From NCBI GenBank assembly GCA_950097015.1, contig CATNEN010000038.1:11346001-11410000 (forward strand): DNA of 64,000 nucleotides, read 5' to 3'. This document shows positions 23,622 to 36,400 of the stretch, piece by piece. The number at the start of each line of letters is the position of its first letter. Within the stretch, counting starts at the first letter, position 1. The notes under the pieces were generated by a model, which saw only the letters and a list, made by a program, of their open reading frames with translations, ran no database searches and had not been told where the DNA came from. The DNA is from Macrostomum hystrix (taxonomy: Eukaryota > Platyhelminthes > Macrostomidae). A program made the translations under genes and the position numbers.

Positions 23622-26600
23622 ATGTCAGAGCAGAATAATCAAGAGCCACAAGATGCTCTTGAAGCCGGCAGCCTTCATCAGCGAGCTGCCTCTCTGTTTA
23701 ACCTTCTCGACCCTCAGGGCACCGGCTTCGTGAACATCGACGACCTACGAGCTATTGCAGCCGAGTCAACAGATGACGAGCAGCAGCAGGCGACGGAGGA
23801 AATCTTCAGAAGGTTTGACACCAATGGAGATGGTCGAATCAATTTGGCTGACTTCCAAATAGCCCTCACGGCCATCAGCTGTAGGGCGGCGGAGGCGGCG
23901 GACATCGGCCAAGACTTAGGTCACGAAGTGCCAATCATTGACGGCGCCGAGGAACTCGAGTGTCACGACGAGGTTCAGCAGATGCAACGTCTGTTAGCGC
24001 AGAATTATCCACAGCTGGCTGAGTCATTCCAGGTGTGTCTCACTGCCAGCATTCAGTCTAATTCAGTTCACAAACTTCGAATCCTACAGAAGCCACTGCT
24101 ATACCAGCCTTATTGCCCCTTTGTAGGGCGTCATTGCAACGGTTGCTACGGAGCTCGCTATTCAGCGTCGCGAGCATCAGGAGCTCGAGACCAGCTATCG
24201 CCGCAGTCGGGACCTGGCCAATCAGCGCGCCCGCCAGCTGCAGGAGGAGATGGAGCGGCAGCTGTCTGGATTCGAAAGGCAGGCTCGGCTGGCGGAGCGA
24301 CAACGACTGGAAGCTGAGTTTCACCAGCTGGCAAACAGGCAGCAGGATGAAATTTCCAGGCTGCAGGTGCGTTTCTGGTTGTGTTTCTGGTTGTGTTTCA
24401 CGAAAATCGGTCATTCCGTTTGGGAGCTATCGTGAAGTAGACAGTAGGTATTTGGAATATCCCCCACCAGGAGAGGAAACAGCGTAGCGAAATAGCGAAA
24501 TCAGTTCTGCTGTAAAACCTTCATGACGCTCGAGACCCTGAGCTCGATTCCGCGGCGAGGCCACACTCATATGGGGCGCAGCCGTGCCCGCGGAGTAAGG
24601 CTTGGGGCTTGTCGTGCAATTTATGCTATTGAGAGCCATTGAGAACAATGTGGCATTGCCCTCAGCACTCCTGTAATTATTCTTATTATTAGTACGCGGG
24701 GTTTTTGAAATCTTCCAGACCTTTGCGATCTTAGGGTCATAGTCTATTTTCCTAGGCTCGGATGTCCGAACTGCGCCGGCATCGCGACTCTGCTGCCGCG
24801 TCGTCCTCGTTGGCTTCTTCGACGGCAGCCGCGGCGGCCCAGGAGGCGGCAGCGGCGGCCAAGTCAGACGCCGACAGGCTGGTTCGAGAGACGCAGCAGC
24901 TGGAAGCGGAGCTGGCTGCCTGCCAGGCCAAGTTGTCGCGCGCTAGAAATCGGGGCGACGCTGGTGAATTAGCATTGAAATCGCAGCGACGTCAGGTGGC
25001 CGAGGAGACCGAACGTCGTCAGGAACTTGATGGCCGTCTGGCGGAGATGCGGCTGGCAAATCTGCGGCTTCGGCAGGCTAACGAGGACCTCCGTAGGGCG
25101 TTGTTCAACGGTGGCCGTCTGCAGCGTCGAATTCGCCGGCATCGGCTTCGAGAGGCCTCTGGAATGTCTGCCTCGTCGATGCTGCGAAAGTCGACGACCT
25201 CCGCTGACATTCCGGCCGCGTTTGGGGGCTGCGAGTTTCGAGACAGCGAGGACTCGGAGTGGGAAGCCGAGACTGGGTGAGTCAACTGAGATGGAATATT
25301 GTGGCAATCCGGATGCTGCAAAAGACACTCAAGGCACAGCCGACTAGTGTTCGAAACTGATAACGTCATGAGCCATGTCTTCCGCATCATTTCCCTCCAA
25401 ATCCAGAGCATCGACCACCACCGCCCGCCTGTCTTCCGCATGGCGCCTTGACGCCAACGAGCAGACGCTGCCTTTGTCATCGCCATCAGAAGACTCCACG
25501 ACCATCGCGTCCTCTGATGAAGCGGATGAAATTGACGATGAAGGCGACACAGACTTGGACGAGTTTAGCGCAGATGAGGATGTCGGCGTGCCCTTGGCTG
25601 ACGAACTTGCAGCAGCTGCGCCGCCCCCTGCTCCGCCGTCGCGCTATCGCCGACGTCGAAGAGCTCGAACGTCGAGACGTCGCCGTCTTCCCTGGCTCGC
25701 CTCATCGGGCGTGGTTGAAGCCGATTTCGATTTCGCGGACGTCGCTGATCAACAGCCGGAGCGCCTATTCAAGATTGTGACCGCGGGCGACGCGGCAGTC
25801 GGCAAAAGTAGCTTCGTCGGCTGCTTCTGCGACGGCCGCTGCCCGCAGTCGACTGTTGCCACAGTCGGCATCGACTTCAGGACGCGTACCCTGGCTGTCG
25901 ACGGTCGGGTGGTGGCAATCCAGCTGTGGGATACCGCCGGGCAGGTGAGTCTGAGTCCTCTGTATAGAAACAGCCTTTCTGTTGTACTAATACTCACCGA
26001 GTCAATATTCTCCTCCCATCCGCAGGAGCGGTTCCGCAGTCTGGCCAGGTCGTACTTTCGTCGCGCTGACGGCGCCCTGCTGATCTACGATTGTACCGAC
26101 GAGGCCAGCTTCGTTGGTGTCCGAGACTGGCTGCTGGCCATCAGGGAGAGCTCGGGCTGCGAGATTCCTGTGCTGCTGCTGGCTAACAAGGTATTCTGAT
26201 CCCATAATATCCTGATCTCATAACACACTGTCCTGATCCCATAATACCCTGATCCAACGAGCAATCAATCAGATGTACACACCTGTGTGAGTGTATGCCT
26301 GCCTATATTATCTGCGTGCGCATGCGCTCAGGAGTCAGCGGAACGGGCAGCATTGCTTCACGCCGGCTGCAGGTCAAGTGTCACTAAATATTAGCCAATG
26401 CCCGCAGCCCACCTGCAATCATAATAATAATTGTAACTATAATAAATATGTTTTTATTATCCCGATCCGCAACACACTATCCTGATCCCGTAAATACTGA
26501 TCCCAAAACATCCGATCCATATCCCCTAAACACTTTTTCCACTGCCGTCTGGAAAATATGATTATCATTAACTTGAATTTCAATCCCAGATCGACGCCCG

Positions 26601-26898
26601 AGACGCTGCGCGCGATCGCGGCTCGGCCGTGGTGGACACGGAGGCGGGGCGGCAGCTTTCCAGCGACTGCGGCGCGCTATTCGCCGAAGCCAGCGCAGCC
26701 ACAGGGCAGAATGTGGCAGCGGCTGTGGCCACGCTCACCCGGGTGCTGCTGCTTCAGCAGGACTTGGCGGTCGGCAATTGCCTTTCTATTCACCTGCGCC
26801 GTCGACCGTCTGACGGTGACGTCACCGGCGTCGGTAGTGGCAGCTCGTCCGCTGTCAAAGCCTGGCATAGAAGGAGCAACTGCTGCAGGAATGCTTAG
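23622..26898 (+). CDS. RASEF: RASEF-like EF-hand/coiled-coil Rab GTPase
   Basis: Large Rab-type GTPase coupling Ca2+ sensing to membrane trafficking. Six exons: 23622-24032, 24127-24366, 24756-25276, 25407-25944, 26026-26190, 26590-26898. They sum to 2184 nt (727 aa), close to vertebrate RASEF. Two EF-hand loops lie near residues 30 and 66 (DPQGTGFVNIDD, DTNGDGRINLAD); both have Asp rather than Glu at position 12. A long coiled coil rich in Arg/Glu/Gln/Leu spans roughly 138-330, followed by an acidic linker. The Rab domain lies at about 510-690: GDAAVGKSS (G1), TVGIDF (switch I), WDTAGQ|ERFRSLARSYFRRADG (G3, split by an intron), NK|IDARD (G4) and FAEASAATGQNV (G5). The C-terminus is NCCRNA, a CCXXX geranylgeranylation signal. 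All splice phases close with GT-AG. The start is the ATG at 23622 (AAAGATGTCAG). A SINE lies in intron 2. Rab44/CRACR2A is the alternative name; RASEF fits best. Confidence 0.9.
24500..24712 (+). mobile_element. SINE-like element, family 2, in RASEF intron 2
   Basis: Contains GAGCTCGATTCCGCGGCGAG, then GGCCACACTCAT, CCGCGGAGTAAGGCTTG and CTTGTCGTGCAATT, and ends in a TTATTCTTATTATTAG tail. The same body recurs at about 40430-40570. A B-box-like GAGCTCGATTCC suggests a tRNA-derived head. Element boundaries are approximate. Confidence 0.6.
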
Positions 26899-27400
26899 CT
26901 CGACACTTTGGAATTATCCGCGACTCAATCGATCATTCTATACAAACTTTTAAACTTTTCGATACATGTCGTTTTGTTGTCAACTCTAAACCTGGCTGTA
27001 GGCGAGATCGATAGTCTTCTGAGTGAACATGAAAAAATGCTATTATAGGCTCAAATCTTTTAGGCTAAATAATGAAAAATTAAACATTTATTTCCGAATT
27101 TTCTAAAAATCAATCATTTGATTTCATCGAAGAAAATGGCAGCGATATAAAAAATGCACGAATTAGACTACTTAGAGTAGAAAAGAGAAAATTTATTAAG
27201 CGCTCAACTGCGGCTTAAAACTTTTCTCATAGTAACAAACTTGGCGATTCGACTAGATTGTTGACATTGAATGAAAAGCTCTTTAATCTGACAACTATAT
27301 ATTTTGTTGATTGATTAACATTCAACTCCCTAACAATAATGATCGCAAAAAATATTTCGGATTCAGTCTAAAAAACTATTTATAAACTATGAAGGCCAGT
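26899..27400. other. RASEF 3' flank
   Basis: AT-rich 3' flank. ATTAAA at 27079-27084 is a possible poly(A) signal for RASEF. No other feature is seen. Confidence 0.4.
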
Positions 27401-29262
27401 ATGATGTGTTAGACTGATCCAAAACCTGTTAGACAGATGCCAAAAGTGTTTAGAGGGTCCCAAATCTGTTAGACTGATTCCAAACCGGTTAGACTGATCC
27501 CAAACCTGTTAGACTGATCCCAAACTTGTTAGACTGATCCCAAATCTGTTAGACTGATCCCAAACGACAGATTCCAAACCTGTTAGACTGATCCAAAACC
27601 TGTTAGACACATCCAAAACCTGTTAGACACATCCAAAACCTGTTAGACACATCCAAAACCTGTTAGACACATCCAAAACCTGTTAGACAGATCCCAAACC
27701 GGTTAGACTGATCCCAAACCTGTTAGACTGATCCCAAACCTGTTAGACTGATCCCAAACCTGTTAGACTGATCCCAAACGACAGATTCCAAACCGGTTAG
27801 ACTTATCCCAAACCTGTTAGACTGATCCCAAACGACAGATTCCAAACCGGTTAGACTTATCCCAAACCTGTTAGACTGATCCCAAACCTGTTAGACTGAT
27901 CCAAAACCTGTTAGACACATCCAAAACCTCTTAGACACATCCAAAACCTGTTAGACAGATCCCAAACCGGTTAGACTGATCCCAAACGACAGATTCCAAA
28001 CCGGTTAGACTTATCCCAAACCTGTTAGACTGATCCCAAACCTGTTAAACTGATCCCAAACGACAGATTCCAAACCTGTTAGACTGATCCAAAACCTGTT
28101 AGACACATCCAAAACCTCTTAGACACATCCAAAACCTGTTAAACTGATCCCAAACGACAGATCCCAAACCGGTTAGACTGATCCCAAACCTGTTAGACTG
28201 ATCCCAAACCTGTTAGACTGATCCCAAACCTGTTAGACTGATCCCAAACGACAGATTCCAAACCGGTTAGACTTATCCCAAACCTGTTAGACTGATCCCA
28301 AACGACAGATTCCAAACCGGTTAGACTTATCCCAAACCTGTTAGACTGATCCCAAACCTGTTAGACTGATCCAAAACCTGTTAGACACATCCAAAACCTC
28401 TTAGACACATCCAAAACCTGTTAGACAGATCCCAAACCGGTTAGACTGATCCCAAACGACAGATTCCAAACCGGTTAGACTTATCCCAAACCTGTTAGAC
28501 TGATCCCAAACCTGTTAAACTGATCCCAAACGACAGATTCCAAACCGGTTAGACTTATCCCAAACCTGTTAGACTGATCCCAAACCTGTTAAACTGATCC
28601 CAAACGACAGATTCCAAACCGGTTAGACTTATCCCAAACCTGTTAGACTGATCCAAACCTCTTAGACACATCCAAAACCTGTTAGACAGATCCCAAACCT
28701 GTTAGACGGGTCCCAAACCGGTTAGACTGATCCCAAGCGACAGATTCCAAACCTGTTAGACAGATCCCAAACCTGTTAGACAGATCCAAAACCTGTTAGA
28801 CAGATCCCAAACCTCTTAGACAGATCTCAAACCTGTTGGACAGATCCCAAACCTGTTAGGCAGATCCCAAGCCTTTTAGACAGATCCCAAAACCTGTTAG
28901 ACAGATCCCAAACCTGTTAGACAGATCCTAAACTTCTTAGACAGATTTCAAACCTGTTAGACAGATCCCAAACCTGTTAGACAGATCCCAAGCCTTTTAG
29001 ACAGATCCCAAAACCTGTTAGACACATCCAAAACCTGTTAGACGGGTCCCAAACCTGTTAGACAGGTCTCAGACCTGTTAGACACATCCAAAACCTGTTA
29101 GACAGATCCAAAACCTGTTAGACACATCCAAAACCTGTTAGACGGGTCCCAAACCTGTTAGACAGATCCCAAATCTGTTAGACAGATCCCAAACCTGTTA
29201 GACAGATCTCAAACCTGTTAGACAGATCCTTAACCTGTTAGACGGGTCCCAAACTTGTAATT
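27400..29262. repeat. 20-bp tandem array
   Basis: About 93 copies of CCAAACCTGTTAGACTGATC with classes such as ACACATCCAAAA and the short insert CAAACGACAGATT. Blocks of several units, such as those around 27690-27940 and 28170-28430, recur as higher-order repeats. Confidence 0.95.
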
Positions 29263-29286
29263 AGTCTACACACAGGCAGCCAATCT

Positions 29287-30535
29287 ATATATATAAAAGT
29301 GAAAACTCTGTCTGTCTGTCTGTCTGTCTGTCTGTGTGCAACCTTTTGTCTTTATAGACGCCGAAACCGCTCAACCAAATCGCACCAAACTTTGCACATA
29401 CCTAAAACCACCTACGCTGAGTGCAATAGGCTACTCAAATTCCCGAAAAATCATTTCCTTCCTGCTCAAAAGTGCAAAAAACTGCTCAAAAATCGTCAAA
29501 AAATCACTCAATTCGACATATCGTCGCCCCACTTTGTCAGATTTTCTCCAAATTTGATCCACTTACACTTTACATGTTTTCCAACAATGCTGTCAATTTT
29601 GAACATCTCTACTCAATCCAGAGCAAAGCTGCATCATCTCAAAGTGAGTCACTTTTTGTTTTTCGAGGACAGCCACCCCAACTCCCCTCCGCCACTCTGC
29701 GGGCCAAATTTTATTACAGCCACCCCCTCCCTTCCCCGGGCGCCGAAGCCCCAGACTGTACATTGTATTTCAAGCCGTGAATGTACACAGCCCAAACCCC
29801 TAGACTGTCTACTGGCCCCCAAGCAGCACTGAGACTGAGTGCGGTGAGTGCGGTGGCGTCCCAGTGCGCAGGGCTCTCCGGTCGATATTTCTCTCCAGCC
29901 AGCCTGGAAGAGAGAGGCTGGCGTTTACTGGCTGTCAGAGAGGGCAATTCTGTGTCCTAGAAATGATGCCGCCAACTACCAACTGCTTCAGGAGTTGCCA
30001 GGTGCAGTTTTCACCTACAAGTCAATTGATACAACGTTGACTGATGACACCGCTGTGGAGTATCCTGTTGAGTTTCTGAACTCTCTAGATCCTCCTGGAA
30101 CTCCATCGCACAACTTGCAGCTGAAAGTTGGGGCACCAATTATGCTCCTCCGCAACCTGAATGCGCCAAGGCTGTGTAACGGCACCAGACTGATAGTCAG
30201 GCGGCTCTTCCCACACGTGATTGAGGCCACGATAAAGACTGGATCTGGCAGAGGAGAGTCTGTGTTCGTTCCCCGGATTCCAATTATCCCCACGGACCTG
30301 CCATTTCAGTTCAAGCGACTGCAGTTCCCTGTGAGAGTGTGCTTTGCGATGACTATTAACAAGGCTCAGGGACAGTCGCTGAAGGTGGCTGGCATCAACC
30401 TGGAGACTCCTTGCTTCTCGCATGGGCAGCTTTATGTCGCCTGCTCCCGTGTTGGAACTCCAGCTGGCCTATTCATTTTCGCACCAAGGGGAAGAACGAA
30501 GAATGTGGTGTATCCCCAGGCCTTGAGGTGACTCG
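29287..30535 (+). mobile_element. Helitron-type element remnant (helicase 3' part)
   Basis: Left part: TATATATATAAAAGTGAAAA followed by (CTGT)n and ATAGACGCCGAAACCGCTCA, a terminus style common in Helitron/Helentron elements. This joins directly to the 3' end of a PIF1-like helicase. Everything upstream in the element (Rep/HUH nuclease and N-terminal helicase motifs) is missing, so this is an internally deleted copy. Right boundary approximate. Confidence 0.7.
29848..30531 (+). pseudogene. PIF1-like Helitron helicase, C-terminal fragment
   Basis: Open frame of 227 codons whose recognisable part starts near 29920. It reads ERAILCPRNDAANYQL, later LKVGAPIMLLRNLNAPRLCN, then MTINKAQGQSLKVAGINLET and QLYVACSRVGTPAGLFIFAP. 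These are the C-terminal motifs (including V and VI) of Helitron PIF1-like helicases, which unwind DNA during rolling-circle transposition. The Walker A/B half and the Rep domain are absent, so it is inactive as it stands. Confidence 0.8.
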
Positions 30536-30683
30536 CAAGCAATTAATAGAAAAGTAGTCACGAATTGACCTTGACCTGTCTAACTCTGAACTCTGAAACA
30601 GTTTAATTTTGTTTCTTTGACATTGTTATTGTTATGCCATGGCTATTTTCCTTATGTATACGCGTGTACATGCATACTGTATA

Positions 30684-30956
30684 CAGAGGCAGATTTAGGG
30701 GGGGGCGGGGGGGCAGTCGCCCCCCTAAATTTTAATCATGGGATTAAGATGCCCCCACCAGGGGCGCCAGTCGCAGCACTGGCGCCCCTTTTCGGCCGCT
30801 GGCGCCCCTTTTTCAGCCGCTGGCTCCCGTTTTTCAGCCGCTGGCGCCCTTTCTTGGCTCCTGGCGCCCTTTTTCGGCCGCTGGCACCCCCTCTGTGATT
30901 CTCATGGCGCTCCCCTGACAGACCGCCCCAAAACAAAATTCCTGGATCTGCCACTG
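30684..30956. mobile_element. Non-autonomous hAT-type element (MITE), 273 bp
   Basis: Terminal inverted repeats CAGAGGCAGATTTAGG and CAGTGGCAGATCCAGG (right end, reverse complement) are flanked by a perfect 8-bp target duplication ACTGTATA (30676-30683 and 30957-30964). Interior: a G/C-run palindrome and a few ~20-bp GGCGCCCTTTTTCGGCCGCT-type repeats. No coding capacity. Confidence 0.9.
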
Positions 30957-30964
30957 ACTGTATA

Positions 30965-31439
30965 GAGGAGTGGCTAAGAGACATGTTTCTAAAGAAGTAA
31001 TCAAGAGGGGGCTTTTTGGACAAACTTTTCACTTATTTTTTACTTAAAACGCCCTTAAACAAACTCTTCACTTTTCATTATTGCAGTAAATAAATAAATG
31101 GTGACCTTCACTATAAAGTTAATACAGAGACGTGAATTGCTTACTGCTTTGCTTTAGATTTCTGCCCCAAAAACAACGGGCAAAAAAAGCTAGTCTGCCA
31201 ATAAAGTAAAGACTGAACGATACAGCAAACTAAAATGCAGTATCGTTCATGGAAAATGAACAATGGTGATTGGCCAGCTGTCTCGAGCCAATAGTAGGGA
31301 ATTTTTTAAACTAGTTTAACTAAACTTGAGTCTATTTAATGGACTAAAAATATTTGGTAGAAATATATATATATTCAGCTTGTGTTTTACCGACTTGATT
31401 CTTTGCTGTAAGTTTTCAGTAGACTTCTGTGATTTATCC
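30965..31439. other. AT-rich intergenic spacer
   Basis: No gene, RNA or element that I can support. Confidence 0.4.
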
Positions 31440-32045
31440 TGGGGAGAGCTGCAGAATCCAGCTGTGGGGTAGAATCCAGCATCTGCTGAGGGGTAGAATC
31501 CAGCATCAGCTGTGGGGTAGAATCCAGCATCAGCTGTGGGGTAGAATCCAGCATTAGCTGTGGGGTAGAATCCAGCACCAGCTGTGGGGTAGAATCCAGC
31601 ATCAGCTGTGGGGTAGAATCTAGCATCAGCTGTGGGGTAGAATCCAGCATTAGCTGTGGGGTAGAATCCAGCACCAGCTGTGGGGTAGAATCCAGCATTA
31701 GCTGTGGGGTAGAATCCAGCACCAGCTGTGGGGTAGAATCCAGCATCAGCTGTGGGGTAGAATCTAGCATCAGCTGTGGGGTAGAATCCAGCATTAGCTG
31801 TGGGGTAGAATCCAGCACCAGCTGTGGGGTAGAATCCAGCATCAGCTGTGGGGTAGAATCCAGCATCAGCTGTGGGTAGAATCCAGCACCAGCTGTGGGG
31901 TAGAATCTAGCATCAGCTGTGGGGTAGAATCCAGCATCAGCTGTGGGTAGAATCCAGCACCAGCTGTGGGGTAGAATCTAGCATCAGCTGTGGGGTAGAA
32001 TCCAGCATCAGCTGTGGGTAGAATCCAGCACCAGCTTTGGGGTAG
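31440..32045. repeat. 24-bp tandem array
   Basis: About 25 copies of TGGGGTAGAATCCAGCATCA + GCTG. The 24-bp period keeps a minus-strand frame open (repeat LDSTPQLM), with no signal peptide or independent support. The last units lose one G and break the frame. Confidence 0.93.
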
Positions 32046-32373
32046 ACTACATGTGGCCCAACTTTGCTGGGTTTAGTTTCTAGCTATGGATGGATCATGA
32101 AATTTAATTACATGCTAATAAATAATTACACAATAAATTATCAGAGCGGAACAAAAACTCCGACAATTTTTTTTATTTTCGTGCGAAGCTGCCAAAGGCA
32201 ATAAAATTTTGGTCCAAAATTTATCTCAGCTGGTTGTCCGTGTGCTCAAAGTATTCTCCTAGCCATAACTCAATTCCACCACTTTCGCGTTGGCAACTCA
32301 TCAAAGGAGGATGACACATTGCAAATGCAATAAATAAGCCCAGCTGTAACTGCAGCTTTGTGGTCTACCTCCT

Positions 32374-32598
32374 CTACTCGCTTTCATCCCTGGGATCAAT
32401 TATTGTTAGCAACGCTGGCGATGAGGTTGGTGGGACTGCGATACGCACCGGGGGCTCTGGGAGTGGCTCGCATTCATTATTCACCGAAGCCACACTGGAG
32501 AGCATCAGTTGGTAATAGAAATTATTCTGGCTCCTAGGAGCAGGAGCAGGGAGAGAGACTGGACGATGCCCACTTTCTAGGGCCTGGCTTTTAGGTCT
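32374..32598 (-). CDS. Possible terminal exon, unidentified protein
   Basis: Minus-strand frame beginning after an acceptor-like TTGCTGTTTCGCAG: PKSQALESGHRPVSLPAP... ending LLTIIDPRDESE stop. Non-repetitive, Pro/Ser-rich, not recognised. Flanking 32046-32373 and 32599-32770 contain nothing else I can support. It could be chance. Confidence 0.25.
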   Translation of the reverse strand, partial: RPKSQALESGHRPVSLPAPAPRSQNNFYYQLMLSSVASVNNECEPLPEPPVRIAVPPTSSPALLTIIDPRDESE

Positions 32599-32774
32599 GC
32601 GAAACAGCAACTGCTGAATAATAGAAGGGCTATTTATCCCCCATCACCACCCACGCAACAACTTCCTAACTACTATTTTTTCACCTCATTTTTTTGTAAA
32701 CTCGATCTACTATATTTTGCACTAAAAGCTTCCGGACTCAATTTATTTACCTACCTGTTTTCGTCTATTGTCAG

Positions 32775-33235
32775 AGAGCGTGTTACAGTGTTCTATTTTT
32801 AGGCGGTTTAGTCAGAGGGCATGTGTACACTGTTCTATTTTTAGGCGGTTTAGTCAGAGAGCCTATGTACATTGTTCTATTTTTAGGCGGTTAAGTCAGA
32901 GAGAATCTGTACAACACTGTTCTTTTTTTAGGCGGTTTAGTCAGAGAGCCTATGTACATTGTTCTATTTTTAGGCGGTTTAGTCAGAGAGCCTATGTACA
33001 TTGTTCTATTTTTAGGCGGTTAAGTCAGAGAGAATCTGTACAACACTGTTCTTTTTTTAGGCGGTTTAGTCAGAGAGCCTATGTACATTGTTCTATTTTT
33101 AGGCGGTTTAGTCAGAGAGCCTATGTACATTGTTCTATTTTTAGGCGGTTAAGTCAGAGAGAATCTGTACAACACTGTTCTATTTTTAGGCGGTTTAGTC
33201 AGAGAGCCTATGTACATTGTTCTATTTTTAGCAGG
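32775..33235. repeat. 42/45-bp array with 129-bp higher-order repeat
   Basis: Units of TGTTCTATTTTTAGGCGGTT + TAGTCAGAGAGCCTATGTACAT (42 bp) alternate with a 45-bp variant carrying GAGAATCTGTACAACAC. The variant recurs at 32901, 33030 and 33159, an exact 129-bp (42+42+45) higher-order period. Confidence 0.95.
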
Positions 33236-33479
33236 TCTCGCAAAGGCGTGTGTGTGCGCTGATTCTAGTTTTAAGATGTTTGGTTCTCATGAGCAAGTGA
33301 ACCCATATTGATTTTTGTTTGTAAACGTACTACTTACAGTTTTAACATTGTCATAGCTCATGGTTGTAGGCTACAAATCTCACATTTCTCATGCTTTTTC
33401 AGTACTCTTCGCGGATTTCAAGCATTTCAAAAAGGCTGACCAGAAATTTTATCTGCTTTTTCTCTTCGACAAGAAGAAA

Positions 33480-36400
33480 ATGCTACAGCAGCTGCTAACA
33501 CTACTCTGTACTTTGCACTGGTCCCTTCTGTTCTTCTCAATGTCGACTGCAACTCCAGCGCTGGGTCCTCCTGAAGTGAGCGCTCGAGCATCAGCCGACG
33601 CTGTGTCGGACATTCTGGACAACCTTCTGCTCAGCTACGACAAGGCCATGCGGCCGATTCAGCACGATGACGAGGCTGGTAACTTGTCGGCACCGCTAAG
33701 CGTTCAAATCAGCATCAACATTCGCAGCATGGGTCCCATATCAGACAAGGACATGACCCTGTCCATGGACTGCTACTTTCGTCAGCTCTGGCGAGACAGC
33801 CGGTTGAATTTCAGCGAGAACAGCACCGGCTTTGCCAGCTTCCAGCTTAACGAGAAATTCTTGCACGAAATCTGGAGACCGGACACCTACTTCATGAATG
33901 GCCGAGCATCCTACCTGCACAACCTCACCTCACCCAATGTGCTCATCAGGATTCGGAGCCGAGGGGAGATTCTCTACTCAATGCGACTCACAATTAAGGT
34001 AAATTGGTGAATGGTGAATGGGATCTCAAGATGTCATGATCTCAAGATTGTGGGATTATCTGTAAATCTGGGATCTGGGAAAATTGGAGAACGGGAGAAA
34101 TAAGGAATGTGAGAATGGAAGACTGGGAGAATGGGACTATGGGAGATGGGAGAATGGGAAAATGGAAGAATGGGAGAATCGGAGGATGGGAGAATGGGAG
34201 AATCGGAGAATGGGAGAATCGGAGAATCGGAGAATGGGAGAATGGGAGAATGGGAGAATGGGAGAATGGGAAATTGAAGAATGGGAGAATCGGAGGATGG
34301 GAGAAAGGGAGAATCGGAGAATCGGAGAATCGGAGAATCAGAGAATGGTAGAATCGCAGAAAGGGAGAACGGGAGAATGGAAGAATGGGAGAATGGGGAA
34401 ATCAGTTAATTCGTTCCTCCTCTGCCTCCTCAATTATTGATTGGTCAATGGTCTCTCAATATTGTGGGATAACTTGTGAATGTGTTGTCAAGATTTGGGA
34501 TTTTCGAAGAATTGCATGTCAGGGTTGTGTGGATTTTTCTATCAATTGGATGATAAGGTTTTGGGTTGCTTGTATTATGTCAATTAGACATTTTTAATCT
34601 ACAAATTTGGCAGTTAAAATTAATATTACAAGTGGTTTTATGGTTAATATTTCGGTTTTGTACGACGGTAATTTGTAGGCACAATAATTTGATTTTAATT
34701 ATTAGAACAACACAAGAACGAAAAATCGATTAATGAAAAATACATGCATTAGCCGAGACAACTAGTAAGTTAAAAGCTTTTTAGGTAAATCCTCTTTTGC
34801 TCCAAAAATTGCACGAGTATAAGCCTGCTACTCTGCGTCATCCGCTTCGGGAAATTAATATGCAGCTTATCTGTTTAAAGGTTACCGGACATGCCTGGGA
34901 TTGCCCCGAACCGAAGGAACCGAAGAACAGATGCGACTGGGAGAATAGGAGGTTGGGAGGGTGGGAGAATATAAAAGAGGCAGAACGGAAGGAATTGCAG
35001 GGGCCGAATAAAATAATGCGAGAATGCAAGAATGGGAGCATGGAAGAATGGGAAAATGGAAGAATATGAAAATGGGAGAGAGGGGAAATTATATATTGGG
35101 AGAATGGAATAAAGGGAGAATGGGAGAATGGGAGAATGGGAGAATGGGAGAGAGGGAAAATGGAATAATGGGAGAATGGAAGAATGGGAAAATGAGAAAA
35201 GTGAGAATGGGAGAAAGGGAGAATATAATAATGGGGTGAATCAGAGAATTGGAGAATGGGAGAACGTGAGAATGGGAGAATGGAAGAATGGGAAAATTGG
35301 AAAATGGAAGAATGGGAGAATGGGAAAAGGGGAGAATGGGAGAATAGAAAAATGGGAGAATTGGAGAATGGGAAAATGGGAGAATTGGAGAATGGGAGAA
35401 TCTGAGAATGGGAGAGAGGGAAAATGGGAGAATGGGATAATGGAAGAATGGGAAAATGGGAAAAGGGGAGAATTGGAGAACGTGAGAATGGGAGAATGGA
35501 AGAATGGGAAAATTGGAAAATGGAAGAATGGGAGAATGGGAAAAGGGGAGAATGGGAGAATAGAAAAATGGGAGAATTGGAGAATGGGAAAATGGGAGAA
35601 TTGGAGAATGGGAGAATCTGAGAATGGGAGAGAGGGAAAATGGGAGAATGGGATAATGGAAGAATGGGAAAATGGGAAAAGTGAGAATGGGAGAAAGGGA
35701 AAATATAATAATGGGGTGAATCAGAGAATTGGAGAATGGGAAAAGGGGAGAATTGGAGAATGGGAGAATGGGAGAATCTGAGAATGGGAGAGAGGGAAAA
35801 TGGAATAATGGGAAAATGGGAAAAGTGAGAATGGGAGAAAGGGAGAATATAATAATGGGGTGAATCAGAGAATTGGAGAATGGGAGAATGGGAGAATGGC
35901 ATCAATAAAAAAGGTGTCAGGTTAAAGTTGCGCGGTTGCCATCTCGCACAGGCGCACTGTCCCATGGACTTTCATCGCTACCCAATGGACACGCAGCACT
36001 GCCCGCTGCACATTGCTAGCCACGGCTACGGTCTCAGCGACTTGTCCTACAGCTGGCGCTACGCCCAGCACTCAATTGAGACGGCGGCCAACCTGCAGAT
36101 GTCCCAGTTCGACCTGGTCAAGGTGTCAACCGGCGGCACTGTTCGAGCCATCGGCAAACTCGGAAATTTCTCCGTGCTCAGTGTCAGTTTTGTGCTAAAA
36201 CGGCACGTGGGATATTTTCTCATACAGCTCTACCTGCCCTGCGCACTGCTAGTGGTGCTGTCTTGGTGAGTCTGTGCTGCGGGAGAGGTGGGAGGGGGAA
36301 GACAGTGGGAAGAGAAGGGGAGAATACGAAGGGGATGAAGAGGAGAGGATAAGAGGGATGGCGAAGTGAAGGGGAGAAGAGGAGGGAAGAAGAGAAGGGG

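Noticed and set aside
33360-33479. Upstream in-frame ATG for the receptor
   Set aside because: It would put about 40 charged/aromatic residues before a clear signal peptide starting at 33480.
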